The notes below the pieces were generated by a model, which was given only the letters and a program-made list of their open reading frames with translations, was not told the DNA's origin and did no database searches. The position numbers and the translations under genes were made by a program. Shown in pieces: positions 20,863 through 30,830 of a DNA stretch of 64,000 nt. The first letter of the stretch is position 1, and each line of letters begins with the position of its first letter. The stretch spans positions 434,001 to 498,000 of the forward strand of contig CAWAHD010000002.1 in the NCBI GenBank assembly GCA_963781785.1, in the 5' to 3' direction. This stretch comes from CAWAHD01 sp963781785 (GTDB lineage Bacteria > Planctomycetota > Planctomycetia > Isosphaerales > Isosphaeraceae).

Positions 20863-21285
20863 ATGAGTCGAAATCCCTTCGAGCCGCCGCGATACGATGA
20901 GCTCCGCCGGGGCCGCCGCACGCTCTATATTCTGGCTCCGCTGGTGCAGATGGGTTTCCTGACCCTGGGCCTGGGCATCTTTCTGGACCAGTCGCGCGCG
21001 CTCTTGTCGGATGCTCAGTTCACGTGGGGCGAGCGTCAAGTGATGGGAATTATCGCACTCTTGGCCCTGGGCGGCTGCGGCTTCGCGGGCTGGGTCGCCG
21101 GCCGGCTGATCAAGGTGGCCGGCGCCTTGGTCGACGTGCTGGCAGACGGAGCCGAGGCCGCCTGGCGCACCAACGACCTGATCGAGCGGCATCTGATCCC
21201 GACCCTGGCGCGCGTCGCGCTCGCCCTGGAAACCAAGGAACCACCGGTCGATCGAGGTCCGCCTGCAAGAAGGCCGTCGAAATGA
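20863..21285 (+). CDS. Small two-helix membrane protein, unknown function
   Basis: A protein of 140 aa starting MSRNPFEPPRYDELRRGRR. Two hydrophobic helices at residues about 25-43 and 65-85 (GIIALLALGGCGFAGWVAG) are followed by an amphipathic, probably cytoplasmic C-terminal helix. No family is recognised. Its stop overlaps the next ATG (ATGA at 21282), so the two products are translationally coupled and probably work together. A TATAAT overlaps the end of the preceding GNAT gene (20812-20817), but no good -35 box is seen. Confidence 0.65.
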   Translation: MSRNPFEPPRYDELRRGRRTLYILAPLVQMGFLTLGLGIFLDQSRALLSDAQFTWGERQVMGIIALLALGGCGFAGWVAGRLIKVAGALVDVLADGAEAAWRTNDLIERHLIPTLARVALALETKEPPVDRGPPARRPSK

Positions 21286-22366
21286 GCACGAACCCCAGCG
21301 AATCCAGCCGTCGTGGCCTCCGGTCACCGCGCACCGATGAAACGGTCGCGACTCCCACGGACGACCTCGGCGCCGGCCCCACGGTCTTTGTGCCTGCGCC
21401 GCTGGCTAGCCCTGGTCGCGGCCGGCGCTGGTACTTTTACATGCTGGCGGTCCTGGGTCTCGTGGCGGGCGTGGCCGTTGGTGTGATGATCTACTGGCCC
21501 AGCGTCAAGCCCCGTCGCCTGGATCCGGTCGAACGGGTCGCCGAGAATTACTTGAAAGCTTTGGCGAGCCAGGACGCGGCAACGATCAAGCGTTTGGGGA
21601 CGGTGGATGAGCCCCCGGCGATTCGCGCGATCGCCCGCGTCACGCGCGACCCGAACGGCAGCCGTCGCGTCAAGGGTTCGTTCGCGCCCTGGGCGAGCTG
21701 CACGGCCGGATCGATACCGAGTTTGTGTATGATGCGAGCGCTCGGCGGTTCACTCCCAAGAATCCGATGGGCGCCGCGGCGGAGACTCTCGACGCGCTGC
21801 ACAGTGCCAAGGACGATGCCGAGAAGTCCGGCCTGTACAAGAAGATGCAAAGCGGCGACCCCGAGGACATCTTTGACGCCGCAGAACAGTTCGGGAAGGT
21901 GTTCACCCAGCTCGCTGAAGGGGCCCTCGCGCCCAAACGCATCCTGCCGAGTTACAAGATGCTGGTCGAGTCATCGAAGCCTCCTTTGCCGCACGAGGTC
22001 AAAGCCTTTGCGCTCGAGGTCGCCGAATCATCGAAAGACTGGGACGCTCTGCTACAGCGATCGTTTCACACGTTGAAGGCAGACGGTCCGTTCATCTACG
22101 AACGCGCCGAGGTGGTCGCATCGGCAATCGACCGGCTGGCTTCATCCGGCGATCCCCCGACCAAGCTCCGGGTTTCGCTCGTGCGGTTCCAGCTCGAGGG
22201 CATCGACACGGGCTGGAAGGTGGTGGCGGTGAAGCGGATCTTGCCGGGTGCCGGCGGCAAGGACGCCAAGCCGGCCGCGTCGGCGTCGCAGGCGCCGCAC
22301 GCGGATCCCGCCCGCTCGCCAGGTGAACCGCCCCGATCGCAACACGGCGGGCCGAGTCAACCCTGA
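21282..22366 (+). CDS. Single-pass membrane protein of unknown function, frameshifted near 21680
   Basis: Starts MSTNPSESSRRGLRSPR, with a cytoplasmic proline-rich stretch and one transmembrane helix (MLAVLGLVAGVAVGVMIYW). A domain beginning VERVAENYLKALASQDAATIKRLGTVDEPPAIR resembles DUF4878/lumazine-binding-like stress domains. After RRVKGSF the frame becomes nonsense, while the -1 frame reads ALGELHGRIDTEFVYDASARRF and stays open to 22366. One missing base at about 21678-21686 restores a protein of about 361 aa with a proline/alanine-rich tail. The start overlaps the stop of the preceding gene. Confidence 0.65.
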
Positions 22367-22489
22367 TCAGGCCGATTTGCCTCGGCCGTGCCGCGCTCGT
22401 CAGAGAGCCTGGAGCGAGCCCCCCGTGCACGTCCGAGCGGCCTGCCGGCGCGGGATGCGACGACAACGCTCACGAAAGAGAGGCACCGC

Positions 22490-23539
22490 GTGGAAGTCTT
22501 GGCGCAAGTGCAGACTTACAACACCTACGGCGGGAGTGCGACGTTTTCGTTCGTCGGCGCTTTGCTGATGATCAAACTCGGCGACTACGGTGACGCCGTG
22601 AAATCAATCTCGATCACGGCGAATCTTCTGAGCCCGACCCGAGACTGCATACGGAATCTCGACGAGCTCTTTGATCGGTTCCATGATTACGTGAAGACCC
22701 TTCCCAAGATTGTGTTCCGCCGGAAATTGAAACGAATCGAATTGAACTTCCTCAGCAAGCACTTCGACGCGACCGACGAAGCACGGTGCGACCCATCGGT
22801 CGAGAAGATCCAGGTCGCGTGCATGGAGATTGCCGAGATTCTTCCGATCTTGAAAAAACGCGTCAAACCCGAGGATGATTTCCAGATCGACCGCTTTTTG
22901 GAAGACGCAACGCAGGCATTGAAGTCTGGGCCGGCATCCCTCGAGGAATGGAATGCCATTGAGCGAGAGGGGAACCGGAAGTGGCAGGCACTCCGCGGGG
23001 CAACCGATCCGTGGGACCGGCTCGAGATTGACTGGAGCCGGTTCCACCCGAACGCCAGAGCGGTCCTCGATGACCCGTTCTTCTGGGAGTCCACGGATGA
23101 TCTGGCTCCGAACGGAAATGACACGGGTGCCGACCTGCTGGAGGACTTGAAGCGCTGGGACAAGCGAAACCGATCACGCTCACCTCTGGAATTCCTCGAC
23201 GGGCTGCTGAAACGCTGGAAAATCAAACCAATTGACTGGACGGTCACCGATCCGGGCGTCGTGAGAAAACTCAATCATGATGATCCGATCAGCTTGGCCG
23301 TTTGCAACGAATCCGCGATCGCGCTCGCGTTTGCAGTTCTCAAGCTGCGGGCCGAGTGTCCGGCGGAACTGATCGCGATGGCACTCGCTGCCATGACACG
23401 TACGGCGATCCTCGTCAACGACAGTGACTTGAGCAACGAGACCAAACGGTCGTGGGAACAGGCGATTTTGACAATGAGGCGCAAGCTGATATCAGTGCGG
23501 ACCGGCAGTTCCGGGCTTAAGGGCGACGGCCAAGGCTAG
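22490..23539 (+). CDS. Hypothetical protein
   Basis: A 349-aa protein, not recognised. The GTG at 22490 (MEVLAQVQTYNTYGGSATFSF) is chosen because AGAGAGG lies about 7 nt upstream; a frame start at 22388 adds low-complexity residues. The N-terminal 35 residues contain a hydrophobic stretch (FSFVGALLMI). The remainder is soluble, mainly helical and charged, with a C-terminal hydrophobic helix pair (AIALAFAVLKLRAECPAELIAMAL). It is the last gene before the tRNA-Val region. Confidence 0.6.
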   Translation: MEVLAQVQTYNTYGGSATFSFVGALLMIKLGDYGDAVKSISITANLLSPTRDCIRNLDELFDRFHDYVKTLPKIVFRRKLKRIELNFLSKHFDATDEARCDPSVEKIQVACMEIAEILPILKKRVKPEDDFQIDRFLEDATQALKSGPASLEEWNAIEREGNRKWQALRGATDPWDRLEIDWSRFHPNARAVLDDPFFWESTDDLAPNGNDTGADLLEDLKRWDKRNRSRSPLEFLDGLLKRWKIKPIDWTVTDPGVVRKLNHDDPISLAVCNESAIALAFAVLKLRAECPAELIAMALAAMTRTAILVNDSDLSNETKRSWEQAILTMRRKLISVRTGSSGLKGDGQG

Positions 23540-23577
23540 TGCGCCACCATTGCCAGGCGAATCTCTTGGCTCGCGCC

Positions 23578-23605
23578 GCTGGTCACTTGCTCCGCAGTGA
23601 CCAGC
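23578..23605. terminator. Hairpin after the hypothetical gene, possible terminator
   Basis: A 9-bp perfect stem, GCTGGTCAC with GTGACCAGC, with a 10-base loop, 38 bp downstream of a stop codon and upstream of the tRNA. No U-tract follows, so it is a terminator-like structure only. Confidence 0.4.
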
Positions 23606-23620
23606 GAACCATCTTTCGGC

Positions 23621-23626
23621 TATAAT
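23621..23626 (+). promoter_or_regulatory. Candidate -10 box of the tRNA-Val promoter
   Basis: A perfect TATAAT 57 bp upstream of the mature tRNA 5' end. A weak TGACCA lies about 17 bp further upstream. It would give a short 5' leader. Confidence 0.4.
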
Positions 23627-23682
23627 TGGGGCCCGGACGATTGTTGTGGCGCGATAGCGGTTGTGATATGCGCCAAGAATAC

Positions 23683-23754
23683 GGGCGATTAGCTCAGTGG
23701 TTAGAGCACTGCTTTACACGCAGGATGTCGGGGGTTCGAATCCCTCATCGCCCA
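23683..23754 (+). tRNA. tRNA-Val (anticodon TAC)
   Basis: A complete cloverleaf. The acceptor stem is GGGCGAT/ATCGCCC with discriminator A, the D-arm contains AGCTCAGTGGTTAGAGC, the anticodon stem CTGC/GCAG encloses the loop TTTACAC with anticodon TAC (reads GUA), and the T-arm is GGGGG TTCGAAT CCCTC-like. The CCA end is not encoded. Its 3' 46 bases plus three more recur three times downstream, which marks the gene as an integration target. Confidence 0.95.
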
Positions 23755-23757
23755 ATT
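23709..23757 (+). repeat. Attachment-site core, copy 1 (3' part of intact tRNA-Val)
   Basis: The 49 bases from the anticodon stem through the tRNA 3' end plus AATT are repeated exactly at 29777-29825 and with one mismatch at 42052-42100. The first 45 bases recur with two mismatches at 36740-36784. A 3' tRNA fragment kept as a direct repeat is the usual footprint of site-specific integration into a tRNA gene. Confidence 0.85.
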
Positions 23758-24139
23758 AAGATCACTAACCGTAACGACTTATGGCTTGTGAGCTACGAGT
23801 CAGATCGCCTGCCAGAAACGCAGGCGCTCCCCGCTAAACAACCGCCTGGGCCCCGCTTTGCCCAGGCTTTCTCGGTCAGCAATTGCCCCTGAAGTTCGGG
23901 CATCGAATGCAGTAGAGAAAATCGTCGTGCTTCGGTGAGAAATCTTTCAGCTCGCACCATTGCGCCTCATCGATGCGCGCGATAGATTGATTATTTAACT
24001 AGATGTTCATTATATTTTGCGCGGCCGCCGTCGCAAATCGGGCCGAAAATCATGTCAACGGAATCAGCTCCATACACAGGTGTACGGGACGTGCGGCACT
24101 CGCTGTGGCGCATACCGGTGTGCGGATAAGTTCAGTGTC
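23758..24139. other. Gap downstream of tRNA-Val
   Basis: About 380 bases, locally AT-richer around 23985-24025 than the surroundings. No gene or integrase remnant is recognised. Confidence 0.4.
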
Positions 24140-24161
24140 CCGCGATAGCGCGTTATCGCGG
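24140..24161 (-). terminator. Hairpin over the stop codon of the kinase-TPR gene
   Basis: Eight-bp perfect stem CCGCGATA/TATCGCGG with a six-base loop; the TAA stop of the minus-strand gene lies inside it. No U-tract follows. Confidence 0.4.
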
Positions 24162-26992
24162 CCGGCCCGCGACCTCGAGCTGCCGGCGGCATTCTCGCAC
24201 CCACTCAGCCGAGGGGTAGTGCCAGTCCTTGCGTTGCGACCCCAGCTCGTGGCCACGCTGCAAGCTGATGAGAGCCTGGGCGAGCTTCCCTTGTTGCCGG
24301 AGCACATCGCCCAGGTTGCAGTGACTCTCCGCGTGATCGGGCCTCAGCGCGATGGCCTCGCGGTAGGCAGCCACCGCCTCGGCGAGTCGACCCGTTTGAG
24401 CAAGGAAAATGCCGAGGTTGTAGTGGGCGTCGGCAACATCGGGCTTCAACTGGATCGCACACCGGCAGGCGGCGATCGCCTCGTCAAGCTGGCCTTGCTC
24501 GCCGAGAGCCAAAGCAAGCCTTAAGTGAGCCATGCCATAATCCGGTTTCAGCGCGATGGCCTTGCGGTAGGCAGGCACCGCCTCGTCGAATCGACCCGTT
24601 TGAGCAAGGTACAATCCGAGGTCGAAGTGGGCGTCGGCATACTCCGGCTTCAACTGGGTGGCGCGCCGGAAAGCGGCGATTGCCTCATCAAGGTGGCCCT
24701 GCTCGCCGAGGACCACACCGACATTGTAGTGTGCCATGCTATAATCCGGCTTCAGGTCGATGGCCTGGCGATAGGCGGCGAGTGCCTCGTCCGGCCGCCC
24801 GGCGTCGGCCAGCGCGCCGCCGAGGTTGAATCGCACTCCGGGGCTGTCGGGCCGCAGCGCCGCGGCCACGGTCAAGAATCGGATGGCCTCTTCGAGCTGC
24901 GGCGGCTGGCAATTGCTTAACGCGATCCCGAGGTCGTGGTTGATCCATAAGTCTCCCGGGAAAGCCTGCTGGGCGCGTCGCATGAGCGCCAGAGCAGCGT
25001 GGTCCGCACCTCGCTGGAGCAGACCCATTTCCAGCACCAACAGGGCTTCCGGCGGCTCTTCGCCGAGATCGACCTCGCGTGCCAGCTTCTCCATCGCCTG
25101 GCGGTCATTTTTCTCGCGCGCAGGCGCACGCCCTGGCGCCAAGGGTCGGAGTCTGCCAGGGCAAGAACCTGCTTGAGCCAGGCTGCTTCCGGCGCCTTCT
25201 CGGAACTCGCCAGGATCGACCAGTGGTCCAGGGCCGCCAGAAGGGTGGCGCGAACCCGCCGCGGCGGGCGCGAAAGTGCACGGGCCGCCTCCTCCGGTAC
25301 CATCGCATTCCTGTGCAATCCATATTTTCTGAAAGCCTGTTCATATTCCTTGCGCGAATACTTGAGGACAAAACCGTCGTCCTTGACGTCCGCCTGGCGA
25401 AGGCGTACGTCGTCGAGGCGCTCGAGCAAGGCAACGTCGGCCTGCTCTTCGGCCAGCTCGCGCATCAAGCCCGTGACGCGCTCAGCCAGGGCCGGATCGG
25501 CGGCGCCGTGATGAAGCAGGGCCTCAGCGCGCGCGGCTGCTGCCTGCGCTTGCGGCCATTTACCTTCGTTTTGAAGGCGCTGCGATTCTTCCACGGCGGA
25601 CCGGATGTCGCCGGTCAACTTGGCCCGCCGCGCGGCCCCGTCGCGCACGATCCAACCGATGCTGCCGGCCAGCACGGTCAAGGCGGCGAGCGAGGCCACC
25701 GCCGCCGAGAGCATCACCGGCCGGTGTCTTCGCGCCCACCTTCGCGTGCGCTTGAGTAGCGTGAGCGGCCTGGCGAGGATCGGCTCGTCTCTCAAGAACC
25801 GCCGCAGGTCGCTGGCCATTTCCTGGGCTGTGGCGTAGCGTTCTAGAGGGTTCTTGGCCATCGCCTTGAGCACGATGGTTTCTAAATCGACGGGCACTGC
25901 CTTGTTGACCTTGCGCACAGGCCTGGGTTCTTCGATTGCGATCTGCCGCAGCAGCTCGTGACGGTCATGGCCGTCGAACGCCGGCTCGAGGGTCAGAAAC
26001 TCATAGAGGGTTGCACCCAGCGAATAGAGGTCGGTGCGCTGGTCCACGCCGATGGGCTGAGCCAGGGCTTGTTCCGGGCTCATGTAGCGCAGGGTGCCCA
26101 CGAGGTCTCCGGTGACCGTCAGCCCCACCTGTCCCTGGCGGCAGTGCGCCAGGCCGAAGTCGGTGACCCACAAGCGCACGCTGCTGGCTTCGGCTTCGTT
26201 CGCCCCTGGGGCGATGGCAGAACCAGTTTCGACGAGCAGGTTGGCCGGCTTGATATCGCGATGCACGACACCGAGCTGATGAGCGTGTTCCAGCGCAAAG
26301 GCGGCCTGCATGCCCAGGAGCGCCGCCGCGCGGACGTGCGCGGGAGCAGCGGCGGCAGCCTCCGTGGCCTGCGCGGGTGCTGTGGCATGTCGATTGCGCG
26401 GTTCGGAGCTGAAGCCCGGCAATCCGCAATCCTTCCCGCGGCGCAAGTTTTTGATGATCGCCGCGAGTGTTTGGCCCTCGATGTACTGCATGGCGTAGTA
26501 GTGGACGCCGCGCTCGCAGCCGACGCCGAAGACGGGCACGATGTTCGTGTGGTGCAGGGAAGCGGCGGCCTGCGCTTCGTTCTTGAAGCGCTGCAACTGC
26601 CTGGTATCGAGCGCAGCGGCAAACGGCAGCACCTTGAGCGCAACGCGGCGACCGAGTGAAATCTGTTCGGCTTCGTAGACGACGCCCATGCCGCCACGGC
26701 CAATTTCGCGAACGAGCTGGAAGTCGCCGAGGCAGCCGAGGTCGATTTGGCATAGGGTGGCGGACGGCGGCTCAGGCGCTCTTGGATCTCGCAGACTGAG
26801 GGACGCGCCATGCAGGAATTCCAGGCTCGCCAGGCAGGCTTTCAGCGGCTCTGCCAGGGCTGGGCAGCGGGCTGTCAGATCCTCGGGGTTCAGCCGGTCA
26901 CCGGCTTCCAGCTTCGTCAGGAACTCTTCGAGAATGCTGATGACTTCGCTGGTTGGCTCGAGCGCCTCTTCCAGGGGCACGATGGCATTCAT
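24153..26992 (-). CDS. Ser/Thr protein kinase with transmembrane helix and C-terminal TPR repeats, frameshifted near 25115
   Basis: PknB-type kinase: glycine loop IGRGGMGVVYEA, catalytic Lys in VALKVLP, HRDIKPANLL, DFGLAH and GTLRYMSPEQA, then one transmembrane helix (MLSAAVASLAALTVLAGSIGWIV) and an extracytoplasmic region. After DPWRQGVRLRA near 25115 this frame becomes arginine/serine nonsense. The neighbouring frame reads REKNDRQAMEKLAREVDLGE and carries about seven TPRs (for example AHYNVGVVLGEQGHLDEAIA) to 24153. One missing base joins them into about 945 aa. The start MNAIVPLEEALEP at 26992 overlaps the sigma factor stop and has GGAGG upstream. ECF sigma-kinase pairing is a known planctomycete regulatory module. 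Confidence 0.88.
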
Positions 26993-27627
26993 AAGAGGTC
27001 CTCCGCTTGCAGCACCCGGCGGAGCTGATCGACCGCGCGTACCCAGAGGATGCGCACGGCTCCGGCAGACCGGCCCATGCGGCGGGCCACCTCGGGGAAG
27101 GGCAGCCCTTCCAGGTTCCGCAGGACGAGCACTTCACGGTAGTCAGTGGGCAGTCGAGCCAACTGATCGGCGAGGCAAAGGGCGCGTTCGCGGCGCCCGG
27201 CGAGGTTGCTGGGCGAGCTCGAGCGGCTGACGAGCGCGGTCTCGATCGGGAATGTTCCCGACGACCGCTCCATTGCCCTAGCCCGCTGGTCCAGCGACAC
27301 TTCCCGCCGGGTACTTCGTTTCTTCGCCGCGACTTGCCTCTGGACGACGCGGGCCAGGTTAAAGAACAAGATCTTGCGCAGCCAGGCGACCCATTCTCGA
27401 TGGCTCGTGCCGCGGAAGTGGTGGAAGTCGCGGCAGGCATCCAAGAATGTTTCTTGCACGAGGTCCGAGGCATCGACCCTGCCCTGGAGGCGGAGGTCAA
27501 TTTGCGCCCGGGCCAGCAGGGCAAATTCGGTGCGATTCAGCTCCAGTACTCGGCCCAGCGACTCTATGCGCCCGCCGCGGGCGTCAGCCAGGAGCTGTTC
27601 GGGATCGAATCGGCCCTGGGCGTTCAT
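26989..27627 (-). CDS. ECF-type RNA polymerase sigma factor (kinase-associated)
   Basis: A 212-aa sigma-70 family protein. Region 2 is visible in LQGRVDASDLVQETFLDACRDFHHFRGTSHREWVAWLRKIL, and region 4 in LADQLARLPTDYREVLVLRNLEGLPFPEVARRMGRSAGAV, a helix-turn-helix for -35 recognition. The start MNAQGRFDPEQLL at 27627 is chosen because GCGGAGGACCTC precedes it. The same 12 bases stand before the kinase start. A longer frame to 27699 is possible. Its stop overlaps the kinase ATG by four bases, so the two are coupled; the kinase probably controls the sigma factor by phosphorylation, as described for ECF-STK pairs. Confidence 0.9.
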   Translation of the reverse strand: MNAQGRFDPEQLLADARGGRIESLGRVLELNRTEFALLARAQIDLRLQGRVDASDLVQETFLDACRDFHHFRGTSHREWVAWLRKILFFNLARVVQRQVAAKKRSTRREVSLDQRARAMERSSGTFPIETALVSRSSSPSNLAGRRERALCLADQLARLPTDYREVLVLRNLEGLPFPEVARRMGRSAGAVRILWVRAVDQLRRVLQAEDLL

Positions 27628-27803
27628 GAGGTCCTCCGCTGCCGGGTTCGACCGGCTGAGTGAGACCACAGAGATGTTGTTGTCGATCGGGCTTTCCAAC
27701 CTGACATTCTACGGTTGACCGTGAGCCCTGTCAGGTGAGAAAGCCCGGCTTCGCGTCGCGACGGCTGGTGCGGTTCCACTCAGCCCGCACCTGGCGAACA
27801 GAG

Positions 27804-29522
27804 TCAGCTCACGGTCCCATAGATGTCGTCGTTGCTTGTGGAGGCGAAGTTGAGCGCAACGGTCGTTTTCTTGAGGGTAACCACGCCGCCGGTCGTGATA
27901 TAGAGGCCGCCGCCGATGCCGTCGCCGTCGCTGCCGCCGGCTCCGGCGAGGCCGCCCAAGGCAAGGTTCATGCTGACGACCGTTTGATCGACGGTCGCTG
28001 AGGCGTCCACGGCGACGAAGATTCCTCCGCCGGAGGCGTTGCCGCCGTCGGCTCCCGAGCCGCCGGCGCCGCCTTGAGCCACGTTGCCCATCAGCAGGCA
28101 CCCACTCATCGTTAACGACGCGCTCGCGTAACTTTCAACACCGGTATTGAACTCGCCCACGGCGATCGCGCCGCCCCTGGCTTCTCCGCCAATCATTCCC
28201 GAGGCGCCGGCAGCGCCTTGGGCGAGGTTACCCAGGAACGCGGTATTGGTAATGGTGGCGGTCCCGTTGCCCGCGAGAGCGATCCCGCCGCCTATGCCAA
28301 GACCGGCAAAGAGACCGGCCGGGTACAAAACTCCAACGACGCCGGTTGCCGTGTTCCCGGCGAGTGTGCTGCTGGAGATCGAGAGACTCCCACCATAACT
28401 CGAGATGCCGCCGCCCTCAGCCGTGTCGAAGTCGAAGGAGGCCATGGCCTGGTTGTTGTCGACGGCGCAGTTGGCGAGCGCCATCGCGCCAAAGAGGTTT
28501 ACCAACCCGCCGCCGGATTGGGCCGAGTTGCCGCTGACGATGCAGTTGGTGAGCGTCATCGCGCCATAGCCGTTTTCCAACCCGCCGCCCGAGAATGCCG
28601 AGTTGCCGCTGACGATGCAGTGGGTGAGCGCGGTCGTGGCGCTGAGGCCGTCGGTGTCCACCCCGCCGCCGAAGCCACGATTAAGGCTCGCGGGCGCACT
28701 GATTGCCGTGTTACCGACGAGTGTGCAGTTGGTGAGCGTGGTCGTGCCGGAGTAGTTGATCACCCCGCCGCCCGCGGCTGACGAGTTGCCGCTGATCGTG
28801 CAGCCTGTGAGCGTCGTCGTTCCGATGCTCCACACCCCGCCGCCGCCGAAACCTGCGGAGTTTCCGCTGATCGTGCAGTCGGTGAGTGTCGTCGGGCCAC
28901 CGGCGCTGACCACTCCGCCGCCGGCGTAGTTTTGTCCTGCGGGGTTTCCGCTGATGGTGCAGCCGGTGAGCGTCGCCGTGCCAAAGCTGTCAACACCGCC
29001 GCCGGCGTTTCCGCTGATGGTGCAGTCGGTGAGCGTCACCGTGCCCGCGTTGTCCACCCCGCCGCCGTAATAGCCGTTATTCCCCCCCGTGATGGTGAGG
29101 CCCGAGAGAGTCGCTGTGACGCCCGAATCGATCTTGAACACACTGTTGGCGTGGCCCGCCGCAGTGTAGTCGCCGTCGACGGTCACGCCGGCCTTCGGGC
29201 CTGTGATCGTCACCGGACCGGTGGTGTCGCTCAGCTCGAGCGGGGCGAGGGCCGGGTTAAGGGAAATCGTCTGCGGCGTGGCGAACACCTTTTTGTCGAA
29301 GGTGATCGTCTCGCCTCCTCCATTCGTATTCGCCAGGACGATAGCCTGGCGCAGGTCGGTCTCGCCAGCGACAGGCGTGTCGGTCGGGTTGTTGACGACG
29401 ATCGTGGACAAAAGCGCGCGTGCCTCCAGCTCCAGGAGCGTCGGCCGCATTCGCCACCGTTTTCGTCGGTAGAATGCACCCCGGTCGCTCGTCCGCTGAT
29501 TCCCCATCACGGTGTGACTCAT
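27804..29522 (-). CDS. Exported right-handed beta-helix protein with LE.RxLLS-type N-terminal motif
   Basis: A protein of about 572 aa. Near the N-terminus it has RRKRWRMRPTLLELEARALLS, the LEPR-XLL-like motif found at the start of many large exported planctomycete proteins. ETDLRQAIVLANTNGGGETITF follows (CSLREA-like), then repeated parallel-beta-helix turns such as TLTDCTISGNSAGFGGGGV and LTNCIVSGNSAQSGGGL of about 24-30 residues. It is probably cell-surface or secreted; no catalytic residues are recognised. The ATG at 29522 has GAGGAG upstream; an ATG at 29570 with AGGGGG is also possible. It is the last gene of the first tRNA-bounded cassette. Confidence 0.8.
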   Translation of the reverse strand: MSHTVMGNQRTSDRGAFYRRKRWRMRPTLLELEARALLSTIVVNNPTDTPVAGETDLRQAIVLANTNGGGETITFDKKVFATPQTISLNPALAPLELSDTTGPVTITGPKAGVTVDGDYTAAGHANSVFKIDSGVTATLSGLTITGGNNGYYGGGVDNAGTVTLTDCTISGNAGGGVDSFGTATLTGCTISGNPAGQNYAGGGVVSAGGPTTLTDCTISGNSAGFGGGGVWSIGTTTLTGCTISGNSSAAGGGVINYSGTTTLTNCTLVGNTAISAPASLNRGFGGGVDTDGLSATTALTHCIVSGNSAFSGGGLENGYGAMTLTNCIVSGNSAQSGGGLVNLFGAMALANCAVDNNQAMASFDFDTAEGGGISSYGGSLSISSSTLAGNTATGVVGVLYPAGLFAGLGIGGGIALAGNGTATITNTAFLGNLAQGAAGASGMIGGEARGGAIAVGEFNTGVESYASASLTMSGCLLMGNVAQGGAGGSGADGGNASGGGIFVAVDASATVDQTVVSMNLALGGLAGAGGSDGDGIGGGLYITTGGVVTLKKTTVALNFASTSNDDIYGTVS

Positions 29523-29627
29523 GGTTCTGTCGCTCCTCTGATGCCGCAACGTGTCGCCTATGGGATTCATGTGATCCCCCTATCCCTCTAGCCCCATTTC
29601 CTGAGCGAGTTGTTACGCGACGTTGAG

Positions 29628-29776
29628 AGTTTCTCTGCCGCGGCAGAGAAATCGTGCCAAAACTCTGAAAGTCTCCCTAAATCTTTCGATTCCCTGGAAA
29701 ACGGTATGCCTGAATCGTGGTTTCACAAACCTTTCAGCCATTAGGATTTAGGGCGACAGAAATCATAAGCGTATGC
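29628..29776. repeat. Right-end block preceding tRNA fragment copy 2 (contains a 22-bp perfect palindrome)
   Basis: It starts with 19 bases (AGTTTCTCTGCCGCGGCAG) identical to 41903-41921. In this copy the palindrome extends over 29630-29651. From the first base of this block to the tRNA fragment is 149 bp here and 149 bp at the other copy. The first about 75 bases after the palindrome also align gaplessly with patchy similarity. This looks like the homologous end of two related elements. Confidence 0.7.
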
Positions 29777-29825
29777 CTGCTTTACACGCAGGATGTCGGG
29801 GGTTCGAATCCCTCATCGCCCAATT
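29777..29825 (+). repeat. tRNA-Val 3' fragment, copy 2 (putative attachment site)
   Basis: Identical over 49 bases to 23709-23757. The acceptor 5' strand and D-arm are missing, so it is not a tRNA gene. The base before the core is C rather than A. Confidence 0.88.
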
Positions 29826-30440
29826 TCAGGGAAGTTACCAAGCTAACGTCGAATGTAAGCTCTCGACTCTCTGGCAGCGCCCTTGGCGCTCTTGCTGCGC
29901 TCTCTGTGCGTCTACCTCCCCTTCGCGTTTCCATTGGTCAGCTTCGTCATTTCGTCATGATGCGATGGCAGAATCCGCAAAATGCTCGCGAGCGGAACTC
30001 CATCCGCGGCGCAAACCCATGATTGTGGCCGGAAGATCCGTACGACCGGCACGCGGCAGGACCGGTTGTGACGAAGCGGGTTCGTCGTGGCGGAGCACTT
30101 CGTCATGAGGAGGCGGCCGGCTCGGGAGTGGCCGGACGTCGTGCTGCCGGGCGGTCGGCTCATCCGGCAGAATCAGCGAAATCGTGCTCTTCTTTTGCAA
30201 GCTGACCGAGCCGAACCCGTTTCGGCTGGACGGCGACGGATCGGCTCAATCTGCTCGATCGATCGGGCTTGCGGTTCTCCCGGGTTTGCCCGACGAGAAC
30301 GAGAGGGGAGAACACTTGGCCAGCGTGACAACAGCGGGACTTTACTGCGGAACGGCTGGATGGGCAAGGGCTTGACGCCGGATGTGGGGGATGCGGTGGA
30401 AGCCGGATTATGGAATCCGGCAGTTGACCAGGCTTAGCGG
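29826..30440. other. Gap after tRNA fragment copy 2
   Basis: About 615 bases. Short open frames on both strands look like random GC-rich sequence, and no integrase or transposase remnant is recognised. Possibly decayed coding sequence. Confidence 0.4.
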
Positions 30441-30830
30441 TTATCCGAGGATTTGGACCCGCTGGAAATGGGCAGTGTTGCCCGTGACCAGCTCCAGGCC
30501 CTGCGCCAGGGCAATCGCGGCGATCATCGGGTCGGCCAGGCCGATGGGGTGGCCGGTCCGCTCTAGCTCGCCAGCGATGCGGCCGGCCAGCTCGCCGGCG
30601 GCACGGTCCAGGGCGAGCACTTCCTCCTGGGCGACGGCGGCCAGGAAATTCTGGAGCTTTCGCTGACTCTGGTTTCTCTGGAAGCCGCGGACGATTTCCG
30701 TCACGGTGACGGCCGAGACCGTCAGGATGCCGCGGGCCTGCCGGTAAGCAGTGGCGTTGCGCGTAACGGTCGGATCGACGGATTTCAGGACTTCCGAATA
30801 GATGTCGGTATCGAGGAGGGCCTTATTCAA
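30441..30830 (-). CDS. vapC: PIN-domain ribonuclease, VapC-type toxin
   Basis: A 129-aa PIN-domain protein. The first catalytic aspartate is in ALLDTDIYSEV, a conserved Glu is in VSAVTVTEIVRGF, and the third acidic site is in IGLADPMIAAIAL. The fourth position reads TGNTAHF, with Asn as in many VapC proteins. Known VapC toxins cleave tRNA or rRNA. The TTG at 30830 (MNKALLDTD) is chosen because it places the DTD motif at residue 7-9 as usual and overlaps the antitoxin stop by eight bases; upstream in-frame codons are inside the antitoxin gene. Confidence 0.85.
   Translation of the reverse strand: MNKALLDTDIYSEVLKSVDPTVTRNATAYRQARGILTVSAVTVTEIVRGFQRNQSQRKLQNFLAAVAQEEVLALDRAAGELAGRIAGELERTGHPIGLADPMIAAIALAQGLELVTGNTAHFQRVQILG

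Noticed and set aside
29826..30440. Short open frames that could be an integrase remnant
   Set aside because: No R-H-R-Y or serine-recombinase motif appears on either strand. The sequence looks random.
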